This document shows positions 1 through 7,550 of a DNA stretch of 13,672 bases, piece by piece (within the stretch, counting starts at the first letter, position 1; the number at the start of each line of letters is the position of its first letter). A program made the position numbers and the translations under genes. Source of the stretch: an uncultured Clostridium sp. (GTDB lineage: Bacteria > Bacillota > Clostridia > Christensenellales > CAG-138); assembly GCA_900542285.1 (NCBI GenBank), contig UQNF01000045.1:1-13672 (forward strand), read 5' to 3'. The notes beneath the pieces were generated by a model. That model worked only from the letters and a program-made list of their open reading frames with translations, was not told the DNA's origin and ran no database searches.

Positions 1-55
1 AACCTATGACCCTCTGCTTGTAAGGCAGATGCTCTCCCAGCTGAGCTATGCTTCC
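1..55 (-). tRNA. tRNA-Val (anticodon UAC), 3' end cut by the window edge
   Basis: Read on the minus strand, the sequence starts GGAAGCA (acceptor arm), then TA, a D-arm GCTC-AGCTGGGA-GAGC, and an anticodon stem TCTGC/GCAGA enclosing the loop CTTACAA. The loop centre TAC is the anticodon for valine. The variable region and the start of the T-arm follow before the window ends, so roughly the last 20 nt, including the other acceptor strand, are missing. It is probably the first gene of a tRNA cluster running leftwards out of the window, because a strong promoter lies just upstream. Confidence 0.93.
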
Positions 56-100
56 ACAAACGTTGCTGCTTTGCAACACACTGCTTCAAACAGCTTTGTT

Positions 101-129
101 ATTATAGCTCATGCCTGAGAGATTGTCAA
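101..129 (-). promoter_or_regulatory. SigA promoter of the tRNA-Val transcript
   Basis: On the minus strand, TTGACA (129-124) and TATAAT (106-101) are separated by exactly 17 bp. Both boxes match consensus perfectly, as expected for a stable-RNA promoter. Transcription would start near 94, giving a leader of about 40 nt before the tRNA. Confidence 0.85.
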
Positions 130-189
130 TACCTTTTGCGACTCTAAATCGATATATTTTCAATCCGATCCGAATCTCACTTATCGCTA

Positions 190-218
190 TTGCGCCTTGA
201 CAATATCTATGATATGAT
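190..218 (+). promoter_or_regulatory. Probable promoter of the serpin gene, extended -10
   Basis: TATGAT (213-218) is preceded by TG at the extended -10 position (TGATATGAT, 210-218). The matching -35 at 190-195 (TTGCGC) is weak. A TTGACA at 197-202 is too close to this -10 to serve it. The start codon at 291 lies about 65 nt after the expected transcription start. Confidence 0.55.
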
Positions 219-290
219 GGAGACGCTCTCATGATGACTGAGATCATGAGAAAAATCAGTAAAATCAGCACGAAAAACAAGGAGGTATTT

Positions 291-1541
291 ATGAAGATAA
301 TTACTCGAATACTGGCGTTTTCCATGTGCGCTGCCATGCTTTTCGCAATGGTGCTCGGAACTGTCGGCTGCTCTTCTGCTATAAATGCGGAAAACCTGCT
401 TGAAGGTATCACTCCGTCGAGTGTAAATGGCAAGCAGGCCGACGAAGGCTTTATCAGTTCATCGGCCGATTTTGCAATCAAGCTCTTCCGGCAGTCAGTT
501 GCCGGGGATAAAAACTCTCTTATTTCACCGCTGTCGGTGATGCTTGCGCTCGCAATGACAGCCAACGGAGCGGACGGCAAGACTCTCCAAGAGATGGAAA
601 CCGTCCTTGGCGGAGGAATGTCCGTCGATGAGCTCAACGAGTATCTCTATACCTATATGAAAACGCTTCCTTCGACCGATAAGGCAAAGGTCACGCTTGC
701 TAATTCCATTTGGTTCAGAAATGAAAAGGGCTTTGTTGTTGAAAACGATTTTCTCCAGAGGAATGCCGATTATTATAACGCTCCTGCGTATAAAGCCGAG
801 TTTGACAGCAGCACCGTTGACGACATAAACAGGTGGGTGAGCAACAATACCGATGGTATGATTGACCGTATCATTGATGGCGATATCGATGAAGATACCA
901 TGATGTACCTTATCAACGCTCTTGTTTTCGATGCGGAATGGGCGGAGATCTATGAAAAGAGAGATATTCGTGACGGGATATTCACCTGCTATGATGGGAG
1001 TGAAAACACCGTTTCGATGATGAGCTCGAGCGAGTCCCTCTATATCGAATGCGGGAATGCCAAGGGTTTCGTCAAGCAATACGCAGGCGGTGAATACTGC
1101 TTCGCAGCGCTGCTGCCCAACGAGGATGTTGATATTCTTGATTACATCGATTCGCTGACCGGCGAAGGCTTTGTTAATGCATATAACAATGCTGAGTATG
1201 CTGAAATTAATGCCAAGCTCCCCAAGTTCAGCTATGATTATAGCCTGAGCATGAACGATGCACTTATTGCTATGGGAATGCCCTCCGCATTCTTGAAAGC
1301 AGATTTCTCAAAAATGAGTAATGAAGACCTATTCATCTCACAGGTTCTGCACAAGACTTTTATCTCCGTTGATGAGAGGGGAACACGCGCAGGAGCGGTC
1401 ACATCTGTCCAAATGAATAAGGAGTCCTGTCCGGATGGAATCATCGAGATAACTCTGGACCGTCCGTTCATATATGCCATAGTTGATAATGCAACTGGGC
1501 TTCCGATATTCATTGGTGCGGTTCTTGGCCTCGGCAAATAA
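291..1541 (+). CDS. Serpin-family protease inhibitor, predicted lipoprotein
   Basis: A 416-residue serpin. The start at 291 is preferred over the in-frame ATG at 231 because AAGGAGG sits just upstream and it opens directly into a signal peptide (MKIITRILAF..., hydrophobic to residue 26) ending in a lipobox-like TVGC, with Cys27 as the lipid-attachment residue. The mature part carries serpin hallmarks: a breach-region string like VNAIYFKGxW (here INALVFDAEW), a hinge EERGT-like stretch ERGTRAGAVT at about residues 362-371, and the C-terminal signature RPFIYAIVDNATGLPIFIG at about 391-409. Small residues at P12-P10 and Thr at P14 and P8 are typical of inhibitory serpins that insert the reactive loop. 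Counting from the hinge puts P1 near Lys374-Glu375, but the loop looks about three residues longer than in alpha-1-antitrypsin, so target specificity is uncertain. It likely protects surface proteins from exogenous serine or cysteine proteases. The gene appears monocistronic. Confidence 0.93.
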   Translation: MKIITRILAFSMCAAMLFAMVLGTVGCSSAINAENLLEGITPSSVNGKQADEGFISSSADFAIKLFRQSVAGDKNSLISPLSVMLALAMTANGADGKTLQEMETVLGGGMSVDELNEYLYTYMKTLPSTDKAKVTLANSIWFRNEKGFVVENDFLQRNADYYNAPAYKAEFDSSTVDDINRWVSNNTDGMIDRIIDGDIDEDTMMYLINALVFDAEWAEIYEKRDIRDGIFTCYDGSENTVSMMSSSESLYIECGNAKGFVKQYAGGEYCFAALLPNEDVDILDYIDSLTGEGFVNAYNNAEYAEINAKLPKFSYDYSLSMNDALIAMGMPSAFLKADFSKMSNEDLFISQVLHKTFISVDERGTRAGAVTSVQMNKESCPDGIIEITLDRPFIYAIVDNATGLPIFIGAVLGLGK

Positions 1542-1615
1542 CCGATAGGGATATGAGCCATGCATATCTATGCGTAACAATGACACATGGGAGCTTAAAA
1601 GCAAGAAAAACAGTG

Positions 1616-1678
1616 AACCGATAGTGATTCGGTTTATAAAATGCCCCGAATATCGCAGACGCGGTATTCGGGGCATTT
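1616..1678. terminator. Bidirectional hairpin terminator between convergent serpin and regulator genes
   Basis: The arms 1639-1656 and 1661-1678 pair over 18 bp (one G-T wobble) around the tetraloop AGAC. The lower stem is AAATGCCCCGAATA with its complement. On the plus strand the tail is ATTTATCG. Read on the minus strand the stem ends in TTTTATAAA, a better U tract. A smaller hairpin (AACCGA 1616-1621 with TCGGTT 1629-1634) precedes it. The position after the serpin stop and downstream of the minus-strand regulator fits use by both. From 1680 to 1786 I see nothing else. Confidence 0.7.
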
Positions 1679-1786
1679 ATCGCATAAAGCAGGGTTTCGC
1701 CTAAAGGAGGAGGCAGTGACACGGATGCTTCATGAATTAGTCAGGTCCCGACGCTCGGCGTGGGAATGATCACGGCGTGCGGAATG

Positions 1787-2920
1787 CTAATTGCTTTTTT
1801 CATTATCGCTGTCATGCGGAACATAGGGCGATTTCAAAACCTCCATAAATGAATTCCACACCTTTTCAATATTATCCATGCGAGGCTTGAAATAAACCTT
1901 TCCCTTTATCAAAGTGGATTCGACAAAGCCATGCTCGATAAGCTTATTGACATGGTATGATACCGCCGATGCCGTAACGCCCATAATATTTGCAAGTTCC
2001 AGCCCGAAGCGAGGGCCGGCGCAGATGCAGTGAAGGACATCGAACCTGGTTTCATCGGCGAGTGCCTTGAAGGAGGATATTATCCTTTCATTATCATACC
2101 GATTGCGCAGCATCTCTGCGAGATCTGCGAAACATATTCCGAAGATCAGGTCAGACGTGGAGCATAATCTATCGTTGATCGTTAGGGCGTTTGGGGATAG
2201 CACGGAAACATATATCTGGAAATTCATGTATGACGGCAGGACAAGACCGCACAGATCCTTAACATATCCAACCATATCATCAACCGCTTCGAGTTTTTCT
2301 CCGATAGCGGTCACTGCGGGGGCATAGATTGATTCATTTGCGACTATGATATCGACGATCGGACGCAGCATTTCTGCAACCGAACGGATATGCTCGTCAA
2401 AATCTTTATATAGGCTAATCAGTTTGCGCCTGTGCCTGGGCTGAATATCAAGCGATTCCAAACATTTAATAAATGCTTCCTCGTCGCCGTTTGCGATTAT
2501 CTTTTCGAATTTTCCGTTTTCATTCTCATTAGTGCGAAGAATAATATCATTACCGCTTAACAGCAGCATTCTTTGTTGAGCGCTAAGGCTGAGACGCTCG
2601 GCTACGATGTCATCGAGCATCGCCTCGGGGCTTAGATCATTCTGTAAGTTTGCGAACAACAGAGTAGCGGCAGTTGACATCACTCCATTATCGCCAACGA
2701 GGTCTTGAAGAAAATAATAATCACCTTTAACAGGATCAAAGTCAATGGCTTCATCAAGAATGTTCTCAAGCAGCAGCGTCGGCCGAACAGATTCTTTTGT
2801 GCGCTCTGCGGTATCGGGTCTGCGCGATTCAACATCGGAAATATAATCCTTGATAGTATCATTGGAAAGCAGACTCGATAAATATTGCATCGCATCGAAT
2901 ATAGGATAGTAGAATTTCAC
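1787..2920 (-). CDS. ArsR-type winged-helix transcriptional regulator with a long N-terminal region
   Basis: A 377-residue cytoplasmic protein. The last 100 residues form an ArsR-like winged helix: FKALADETRFDVLHCI at about 284-299, then ELANIMGVTASAVSYHVNKLIEHGFV (recognition helix around TASAVSYHVNKL) and a wing with KGKVYFKP. The first 280 residues are helical-looking and match no family I recognise; they may sense a ligand or dimerise. GTG at 2920 is chosen as start: GGAGA lies 6 nt upstream, and the in-frame ATG at 2989 lies inside the promoter, upstream of the expected transcription start. No cysteine pair typical of metal-sensing ArsR proteins is evident near the helices. Because it is divergent from the dockerin gene with palindromic operator candidates between, it probably regulates that gene and itself. 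Confidence 0.85.
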   Translation of the reverse strand: MKFYYPIFDAMQYLSSLLSNDTIKDYISDVESRRPDTAERTKESVRPTLLLENILDEAIDFDPVKGDYYFLQDLVGDNGVMSTAATLLFANLQNDLSPEAMLDDIVAERLSLSAQQRMLLLSGNDIILRTNENENGKFEKIIANGDEEAFIKCLESLDIQPRHRRKLISLYKDFDEHIRSVAEMLRPIVDIIVANESIYAPAVTAIGEKLEAVDDMVGYVKDLCGLVLPSYMNFQIYVSVLSPNALTINDRLCSTSDLIFGICFADLAEMLRNRYDNERIISSFKALADETRFDVLHCICAGPRFGLELANIMGVTASAVSYHVNKLIEHGFVESTLIKGKVYFKPRMDNIEKVWNSFMEVLKSPYVPHDSDNEKSN

Positions 2921-2945
2921 AGATTTTCTCCGTTTCTCGGCATGC

Positions 2946-2975
2946 TTGCAGGGAACCAAACATCGGTTCCTGCAA
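2946..2975. promoter_or_regulatory. Imperfect inverted repeat at the regulator transcription start
   Basis: TTGCAGGGAACC (2946-2957) and GGTTCCTGCAA (2965-2975) pair across a 7-nt spacer, with one bulged G. The repeat lies just after the -10 box of the regulator promoter and upstream of its ribosome binding site. It could be a roadblock operator or an mRNA stem-loop. The ten-base core GCAGGAACCG recurs at 3247-3256 in the leader of the dockerin gene. Confidence 0.5.
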
Positions 2976-2979
2976 TCAA

Positions 2980-3007
2980 AGTATACCACGAATTATTTTG
3001 GTGTCAA
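2980..3007 (-). promoter_or_regulatory. SigA promoter of the regulator gene
   Basis: On the minus strand TTGACA (3007-3002) and TATACT (2985-2980) are separated by 16 bp. Transcription would start near 2973, about 50 nt before the GTG start at 2920. This excludes the ATG at 2989 as start codon. Confidence 0.75.
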
Positions 3008-3021
3008 CCGATATGAATAAA

Positions 3022-3037
3022 AAATCAAATTTGATTT
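3022..3037. promoter_or_regulatory. Perfect 16-bp palindrome between divergent promoters, candidate operator
   Basis: AAATCAAATTTGATTT is a perfect inverted repeat with no spacer. It sits 14 bp outside the -35 box of the regulator promoter and 10 bp upstream of the -35 box of the dockerin gene promoter. The size and symmetry suit a dimeric winged-helix regulator such as the adjacent ArsR-type protein. Binding is inferred, not shown. Confidence 0.6.
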
Positions 3038-3039
3038 GA

Positions 3040-3069
3040 AATAGGTCTTGACAATTAAATAGGTTTTGA
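3040..3069 (+). repeat. Direct repeat AATAGGTyTTGA overlapping the dockerin-gene promoter
   Basis: AATAGGTCTTGA (3040-3051) and AATAGGTTTTGA (3058-3069) are spaced 18 bp start to start. The first copy overlaps the -35 box and the second fills the spacer up to the -10 box. A protein bound here would cover the promoter face, so this is a second candidate regulator site. Confidence 0.5.
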
Positions 3070-3076
3070 ATATACT
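3048..3076 (+). promoter_or_regulatory. SigA promoter of the dockerin-protein gene
   Basis: TTGACA (3048-3053) and TATACT (3071-3076) are separated by exactly 17 bp. The expected start near 3083 gives an unusually long leader of about 235 nt before the start codon at 3320. Confidence 0.8.
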
Positions 3077-3082
3077 TAAGGT

Positions 3083-3319
3083 ACCGAAAGAGATAATATT
3101 TTATAATATCGGCTATATCGGCACTTCCCGGTTTGAAATGCGGTGAGAATTCTAATGATGAGATGCAGACCGCTGACATAGGGGAAGCCGAGAATGAAGC
3201 GGAATTCAATTTTCCCGGGGATCGCTTGCTGAACCGGTTTGGCAAGCAGGAACCGGAATAAACAACCGTCACCGCCAAAACGGGATGGTAAAAAAATATC
3301 CGGAAGGAGAAACAAAAGT
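3083..3319 (+). promoter_or_regulatory. Long 5' leader of the dockerin-protein gene
   Basis: This untranslated leader of about 235 nt matches no riboswitch consensus I could recognise. It contains a near-palindrome at 3224-3247 (GCTTGC, AACCGGTT core, GCAAGC, two mismatched pairs) that could fold as a stem or act as an operator, followed by GCAGGAACCG at 3247-3256, shared with the regulator's inverted repeat. A 32-codon frame (3163-3261) is open but has no good ribosome binding site. The true ribosome binding site AAGGAG is at 3304-3309. Confidence 0.45.
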
Positions 3320-6300
3320 ATGAAACGATTTCTTGCACTGCTGATATCGGTTTTGATGGCATTATCGCTTGTCACCATTCCGGTCTTTGCAGAAAACACG
3401 GATCACGAGACTGCCAAAGTGAACCCCGGTTCCGCAGTTGCCGTGAAGCCGAATGACGCTGAGACCCTCGATGAGGCTCTTAATGTTCCCGGCGGCACGC
3501 TGACATTTGTGTCTGATGGTGATTATCCTTGGGAAATCTACGAGGATGGCGCCAGAAGTACAAACATGGGTGTTAGCAACTCTGAATCGAGCGTAAAAAC
3601 CACCGTCGAAGCAACCGAGGGCGGCGAAGTACTCCAGTTCGATTTCATGAGCTTTGGCGAAGGCGGCAGCTACGATATTCTCCAGCTCTTCATTGACGAT
3701 GAGCGTGTTGAATATTGGGCAAGGGTCGAAGAGGTCGAGACCTTTGGTTATCCTCTTACCATCGGTACTCACGAGGTTCGCTGGACCTATAAGAAGGATG
3801 GCAGCGCAGACAAGCCCGGCGACTATGGCTGGATTGACAACGTTCAGATCCTCCCGCCCCAGCACCCCGAAGAGATAGAGGTATTTGATATCACTATGTA
3901 TCCCGGTCAGGAAACCCCTGCTCAGGTCAGGGTTTATCCTGAAGCAGCGTTCAACAAGGACGTAACATATGAAATTGCAGACACCAGTGTTGCAACAGTT
4001 ACTCCGGAAGGCGTAGTCTATGGCGTTGCATCCGGCGTCACCACTCTTACAGTAACCGCCGTCGACAACGGTGTCCAGGGCTTTGCTACGGTCACCATAA
4101 TGGAATTCCCGACATATGACCAGGAATCATTGAATGAAGCACTCAATATCCCCGGCGGCACTCTGGAGTTCGTTTGTGAGGATGATTTCCCCTGGATCGC
4201 TGCAGAAGATGGCGGTGCAACCAGCACCAATATCGGTGCGCACGGAACCAGCTGCTCCGTTTCTACAACCGTTAACGTTGTTGGCGGCGAACGCATCGAG
4301 TTTGATTTCCTGTGCTTCGGCGAACAGAACTCAAGCGGCAGAGTATGGGACGGTCTGCATTTCTATGTAGACGGCAGTCTGATTGAGGACTGGGGCGAAG
4401 AATTTGAAATGCTCCATTTCAGCTATACCCTTACCACGGGCACTCATGTGCTGACCTGGGCATATGAAAAGGACGACGACTGGAGCGAGCCCGGCGACTA
4501 TGCTTGGCTGGACAACGTCCATATCGGCGATCGTATTTTGCCGGAAGAGATCATTGTTGAGGATGTTACCGTTCCCGCAGGACGTCGCACTTATTTCGGC
4601 TATACCGTACTGCCCGAGGATGCATACAACAAGGATGTAACCTTCTCCACTGTTGACGCTTCCATTGCGACCGTCGATGAAAACGGTGTTGTATACGGCG
4701 TTGCCGAGGGCACAACTACCCTTATCGTTACCGCTGTTGACGGCGGAGCATACGGCACAGCAACCATAACCGTAACCGAGGCGCTTCCGACCGTTAGCCT
4801 GTACGGTTATATGTGCTTCAGTGATGAGCTGCAAGCTTACCCCCACTATTGGGGCACCTTCGCGGACTATGATCCAGGCATTGTTGCTGAGCTTGATTCC
4901 GCACCGATAACCTATGCCGCCGCTTCCGCAGGAAACATGATCTACGGATATAATAAGACAGGCGAATTCTACAAGATAGATCCGGCGCAGGGCATGATCC
5001 CCGTGTATTCGGAATATTCCACAAACTATACTATCATTGATATGGCATATGACTATGTCAATAACGTGATGTATGCGATAGGCGAGAATTCTTCCGGAAC
5101 CCGTTCGCTGTATACGGTAGATCGTTATATGGGCGTTCTTATAGAGGTTGCGAAGCTTGATTCTGCCAATGATATGATGACCTTGGCTATTGATGCCGAA
5201 GGCAACGCCTACGGTATCTCCGCAAGCGACGGTATCCTTTACAGCATCGATCTTGCGACTGCTCATTGCACCCAGATCGGCAGCACAGGTCTTGCTCCGT
5301 ATTATGTTCAGTCCATGACCTATGACATGAACACCAACCAGTTCTTCTGGGCATTCTGCCCCGGCGGATACAGCGAAGTCGGTTATCATCTCCTCAACGT
5401 GGATGTTACCACCGCCGAGGTGACCTCGCTTGGCCGCATCGGAAGCGGCATGGAAGTCACCGGTCTTCTTACCCTTTGCGATATTGAAGTGCCGGAGCCC
5501 ACGATTCCCGAATTCACCGTATCATTCGTTGATAATGTGACCGGCGACGTATTTGCTTCCTTCATCGTTGACGCAGGTACCGTTATCGATGAGGAAGATT
5601 ATCCCAATCCTCCCGTACACGATGGCTTTGAGTTTGGCTGCTGGTCCGGCTACAACGGAGAACCCATTTATAACAATATCATTATCACTGCAAAGTATTA
5701 CAGCACTGATGTTCCTCCGGTGAACTTCATTGGCTATGTCTGCGACAACCCGAATGGCGTATCAGGCTGCTGGGGTGAATTCGCCGATTACGCTCTCGAA
5801 CAGATCAACTGCCTTGTTTCCGCACCGCAGAGCTTTGCAGCGGCTTCAGTCGGCCAAAAGATTTATGGTTTCGAGACCAACGGTAAGTTCTTCTCAATCG
5901 ATACGACCGAAGGCATGGTTCTCAGGTATACCGGCTATAAGGCTAACGACACCATTTTGGCTATGGCATTCGACTATACGACCAATACCCTGTATGCTAT
6001 TGCAAACACTGACAACGGACGTGTTCTCTACACCGTTGACCGTGCGGTAGGTACTCTTACCGAGGTTGGAGCATTTGACGCGGAAGCAAATATACATACT
6101 TTAGCAATAGATGCAGACGGTAATGCATACGGTATCGGTTATGAGAACGCTGTGCTTTACAGCATCGATCTTGAGAACGCACATTGCACCGAGATCGGCT
6201 CCACCGGCTTGCAGGTCGCATTCGTTCAGTCCATGACCTACGATATGAACACCGATACGATTTACTGGGCGCATTACTATCCCACCGGAGATATGTACAT

Positions 6301-7498
6301 CGTTGACCCCGAAACCGCAGAGGTTACCTGCCTTGGCGTTATTGGCGGCGGAGCAGAAATCACCGGTCTGCTCACCCTTTGCGATATCGAAGTTCCCGAT
6401 CCCGTTGCTCCCGAATTCACCGTTCGCTTCATCGATGGCATCGACGGTACGGTTATTGGCACTGTAACTGCAATCCCCGGCTTTATCGTTGAAGAGTTCC
6501 CCGAAGCTCCTGTTCATGAGGGCTATGAGTTCCGTGGCTGGAACAACTATTATCCCGGCGATGCTCTTTATCAGGATACCGACATCGTGGCAGGCTACTA
6601 CAACCTGAGCGAACCTATCGCAAACCTTATCGGCTACATCACCGCTGCTCAGGGTGACGCACCGTCCGGTATGTGGGGCGCATTCACCGATTATGCACCG
6701 CAGCAGATAGAGAGCCTTGGAAACATGAAAGCTATTTATGCGGCAGCATCCGTAGGAACCACGATCTATGGCTATACCGATTGGGGTGAGTACTTCGTAA
6801 TCGATACCACCGAAAGCATGGAGCCCACGTTCCTCACCGGCTATGCAAACGGTTGGGCGGTACTCGGAATGGCGTATGACTATACCACCGAGACCATGTT
6901 CGCTATCTATATCGTAGGTGCTGACTACTACCTTGGTACCGTAAATCTCGAGACCGGGGAAGTCACCGCAGTTGGTCTGTTCACCGCTCCTGCTCATATC
7001 TACACCCTTGCGGTAGACGCAGAAGGCACCATCTACGGTATCGGCTATGAGGATGGCGTTCTCTATGACATCGATCCCGAAACCGCCGAGTGCACCCCCA
7101 TCGGCTCCACCGGACTTGTTCTCCACTATATCCAGTCCATGACCTATGATATGAACACCGGTAAGCTGCTGTTCGCAAACTACAATAACTACATCAAGGG
7201 TGCTCTCTATGAGATAGATCCCGAGACCGCAAACGCAACCTACTACGGTGCGATCGGCAACGGCGCAGAGGTTGTTGGCCTTCTCACCCTGTATGTTCCC
7301 CAGACTCCTCCCGAACTGGGCGATGTCAATAACGACGGTAATGTCAACATGGCGGATGCTGCCCTGATAATCAGGTACTCTATGGGCATCATCGATGAGA
7401 CCGGTCTTGATGTTACGGTGGCGGATGTCAATGGCAGTGGGAACATCAATATCGAAGATGCGGTTCTTGTAATTCGAATCGCTCTCGTACTTGCTTGA
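3320..7498 (+). CDS. Secreted multidomain beta-repeat protein with C-terminal type I dockerin
   Basis: A 1392-residue exported protein. The start at 3320 follows AAGGAG and opens a Sec signal peptide (MKRFLALLISVLMALSLVTIPVFA, cleavage near AxA/E). Domains, in approximate residues: beta-sandwich A1 47-177, BIG2-type Ig-like 184-262, beta-sandwich A2 266-405, BIG2 408-487, blade-like unit P1 491-724, InlB-B/Flg_new-like repeat 730-794, P2 800-1023, second InlB-B-like repeat 1032-1096, P3 1102-1328, dockerin 1332-1392. P1-P3 contain propeller-like strands such as TLAIDAEGNAYGI and QSMTYDMNT. The dockerin has two calcium loops, DVNNDGNVNMAD (1335-1346) and DVNGSGNINIED (1369-1380); the second has Ser where Asp is usual. 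No catalytic domain is visible, so a binding, adhesive or scaffolding role on the surface or in a cellulosome-like complex is inferred. The divergent ArsR-type gene is its probable regulator. Confidence 0.92.
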   Translation: MKRFLALLISVLMALSLVTIPVFAENTDHETAKVNPGSAVAVKPNDAETLDEALNVPGGTLTFVSDGDYPWEIYEDGARSTNMGVSNSESSVKTTVEATEGGEVLQFDFMSFGEGGSYDILQLFIDDERVEYWARVEEVETFGYPLTIGTHEVRWTYKKDGSADKPGDYGWIDNVQILPPQHPEEIEVFDITMYPGQETPAQVRVYPEAAFNKDVTYEIADTSVATVTPEGVVYGVASGVTTLTVTAVDNGVQGFATVTIMEFPTYDQESLNEALNIPGGTLEFVCEDDFPWIAAEDGGATSTNIGAHGTSCSVSTTVNVVGGERIEFDFLCFGEQNSSGRVWDGLHFYVDGSLIEDWGEEFEMLHFSYTLTTGTHVLTWAYEKDDDWSEPGDYAWLDNVHIGDRILPEEIIVEDVTVPAGRRTYFGYTVLPEDAYNKDVTFSTVDASIATVDENGVVYGVAEGTTTLIVTAVDGGAYGTATITVTEALPTVSLYGYMCFSDELQAYPHYWGTFADYDPGIVAELDSAPITYAAASAGNMIYGYNKTGEFYKIDPAQGMIPVYSEYSTNYTIIDMAYDYVNNVMYAIGENSSGTRSLYTVDRYMGVLIEVAKLDSANDMMTLAIDAEGNAYGISASDGILYSIDLATAHCTQIGSTGLAPYYVQSMTYDMNTNQFFWAFCPGGYSEVGYHLLNVDVTTAEVTSLGRIGSGMEVTGLLTLCDIEVPEPTIPEFTVSFVDNVTGDVFASFIVDAGTVIDEEDYPNPPVHDGFEFGCWSGYNGEPIYNNIIITAKYYSTDVPPVNFIGYVCDNPNGVSGCWGEFADYALEQINCLVSAPQSFAAASVGQKIYGFETNGKFFSIDTTEGMVLRYTGYKANDTILAMAFDYTTNTLYAIANTDNGRVLYTVDRAVGTLTEVGAFDAEANIHTLAIDADGNAYGIGYENAVLYSIDLENAHCTEIGSTGLQVAFVQSMTYDMNTDTIYWAHYYPTGDMYIVDPETAEVTCLGVIGGGAEITGLLTLCDIEVPDPVAPEFTVRFIDGIDGTVIGTVTAIPGFIVEEFPEAPVHEGYEFRGWNNYYPGDALYQDTDIVAGYYNLSEPIANLIGYITAAQGDAPSGMWGAFTDYAPQQIESLGNMKAIYAAASVGTTIYGYTDWGEYFVIDTTESMEPTFLTGYANGWAVLGMAYDYTTETMFAIYIVGADYYLGTVNLETGEVTAVGLFTAPAHIYTLAVDAEGTIYGIGYEDGVLYDIDPETAECTPIGSTGLVLHYIQSMTYDMNTGKLLFANYNNYIKGALYEIDPETANATYYGAIGNGAEVVGLLTLYVPQTPPELGDVNNDGNVNMADAALIIRYSMGIIDETGLDVTVADVNGSGNINIEDAVLVIRIALVLA
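3460..4785 (+). repeat. Two-copy module (beta-sandwich plus BIG2 Ig-like), internal to the dockerin protein gene
   Basis: Two tandem copies with a period of 663 bp (221 codons), measured between the matching PGGTL codons at 3488 and 4151. Shared strings include EALNxPGGTL, PGDYxWxDNV, NKDVT and GVVYGVA. Each copy pairs a carbohydrate-binding-like sandwich with a BIG2 Ig-like domain. The divergence between copies shows the duplication is not very recent. Confidence 0.8.
4790..7295 (+). repeat. Three-copy propeller-like repeat within the dockerin protein gene
   Basis: Three units alternate with InlB-B-like segments. The near-identical 27-nt stretch encoding QSMTYDMNT starts at 5309, 6227 and 7133, giving periods of 918 and 906 bp (306 and 302 codons). 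Other shared strings are DAEGN/DADGN, EIGSTGL-like, and EVTGLLTL. Copies match well at nucleotide level in places, which suggests recent duplication or gene conversion. Confidence 0.8.
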
Positions 7499-7550
7499 TC
7501 CACGCTAGCCGGTTGGCATGAGGATAATGAATTGATCTAATCTGTGCATG

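Noticed and set aside
197..202. TTGACA at 197 as the -35 box of the serpin promoter
   Set aside because: At 17 bp downstream there is only GAGACG; the good TATGAT at 213 is just 10 bp away.
231..290. Upstream in-frame ATG at 231 as the serpin start
   Set aside because: It would put 20 polar, charged residues before a clear signal peptide and has no ribosome binding site; the ATG at 291 has AAGGAGG upstream.
1744..1779. Repeated GGCGTG strings downstream of the regulator as a terminator
   Set aside because: The copies are direct, not inverted, repeats and no T tract follows.
2921..2989. ATG at 2989 as the start of the regulator
   Set aside because: It lies in the -10/-35 spacer of the gene's own promoter; GTG at 2920 has a well-spaced GGAGA.
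3083..3319. A cobalamin or cyclic-di-GMP riboswitch in the dockerin gene leader
   Set aside because: Fragments such as GGTGAGAAT and GCAGACCGCTGACAT faintly recall the cobalamin core, but the conserved B12-box and required order of helices are not there.
4331..7126. Long minus-strand open frames antisense to the dockerin protein (4331-5389, 6101-7126)
   Set aside because: They mirror the repeated coding sequence, have no ribosome binding sites or recognisable domains, and the plus-strand protein is unambiguous.
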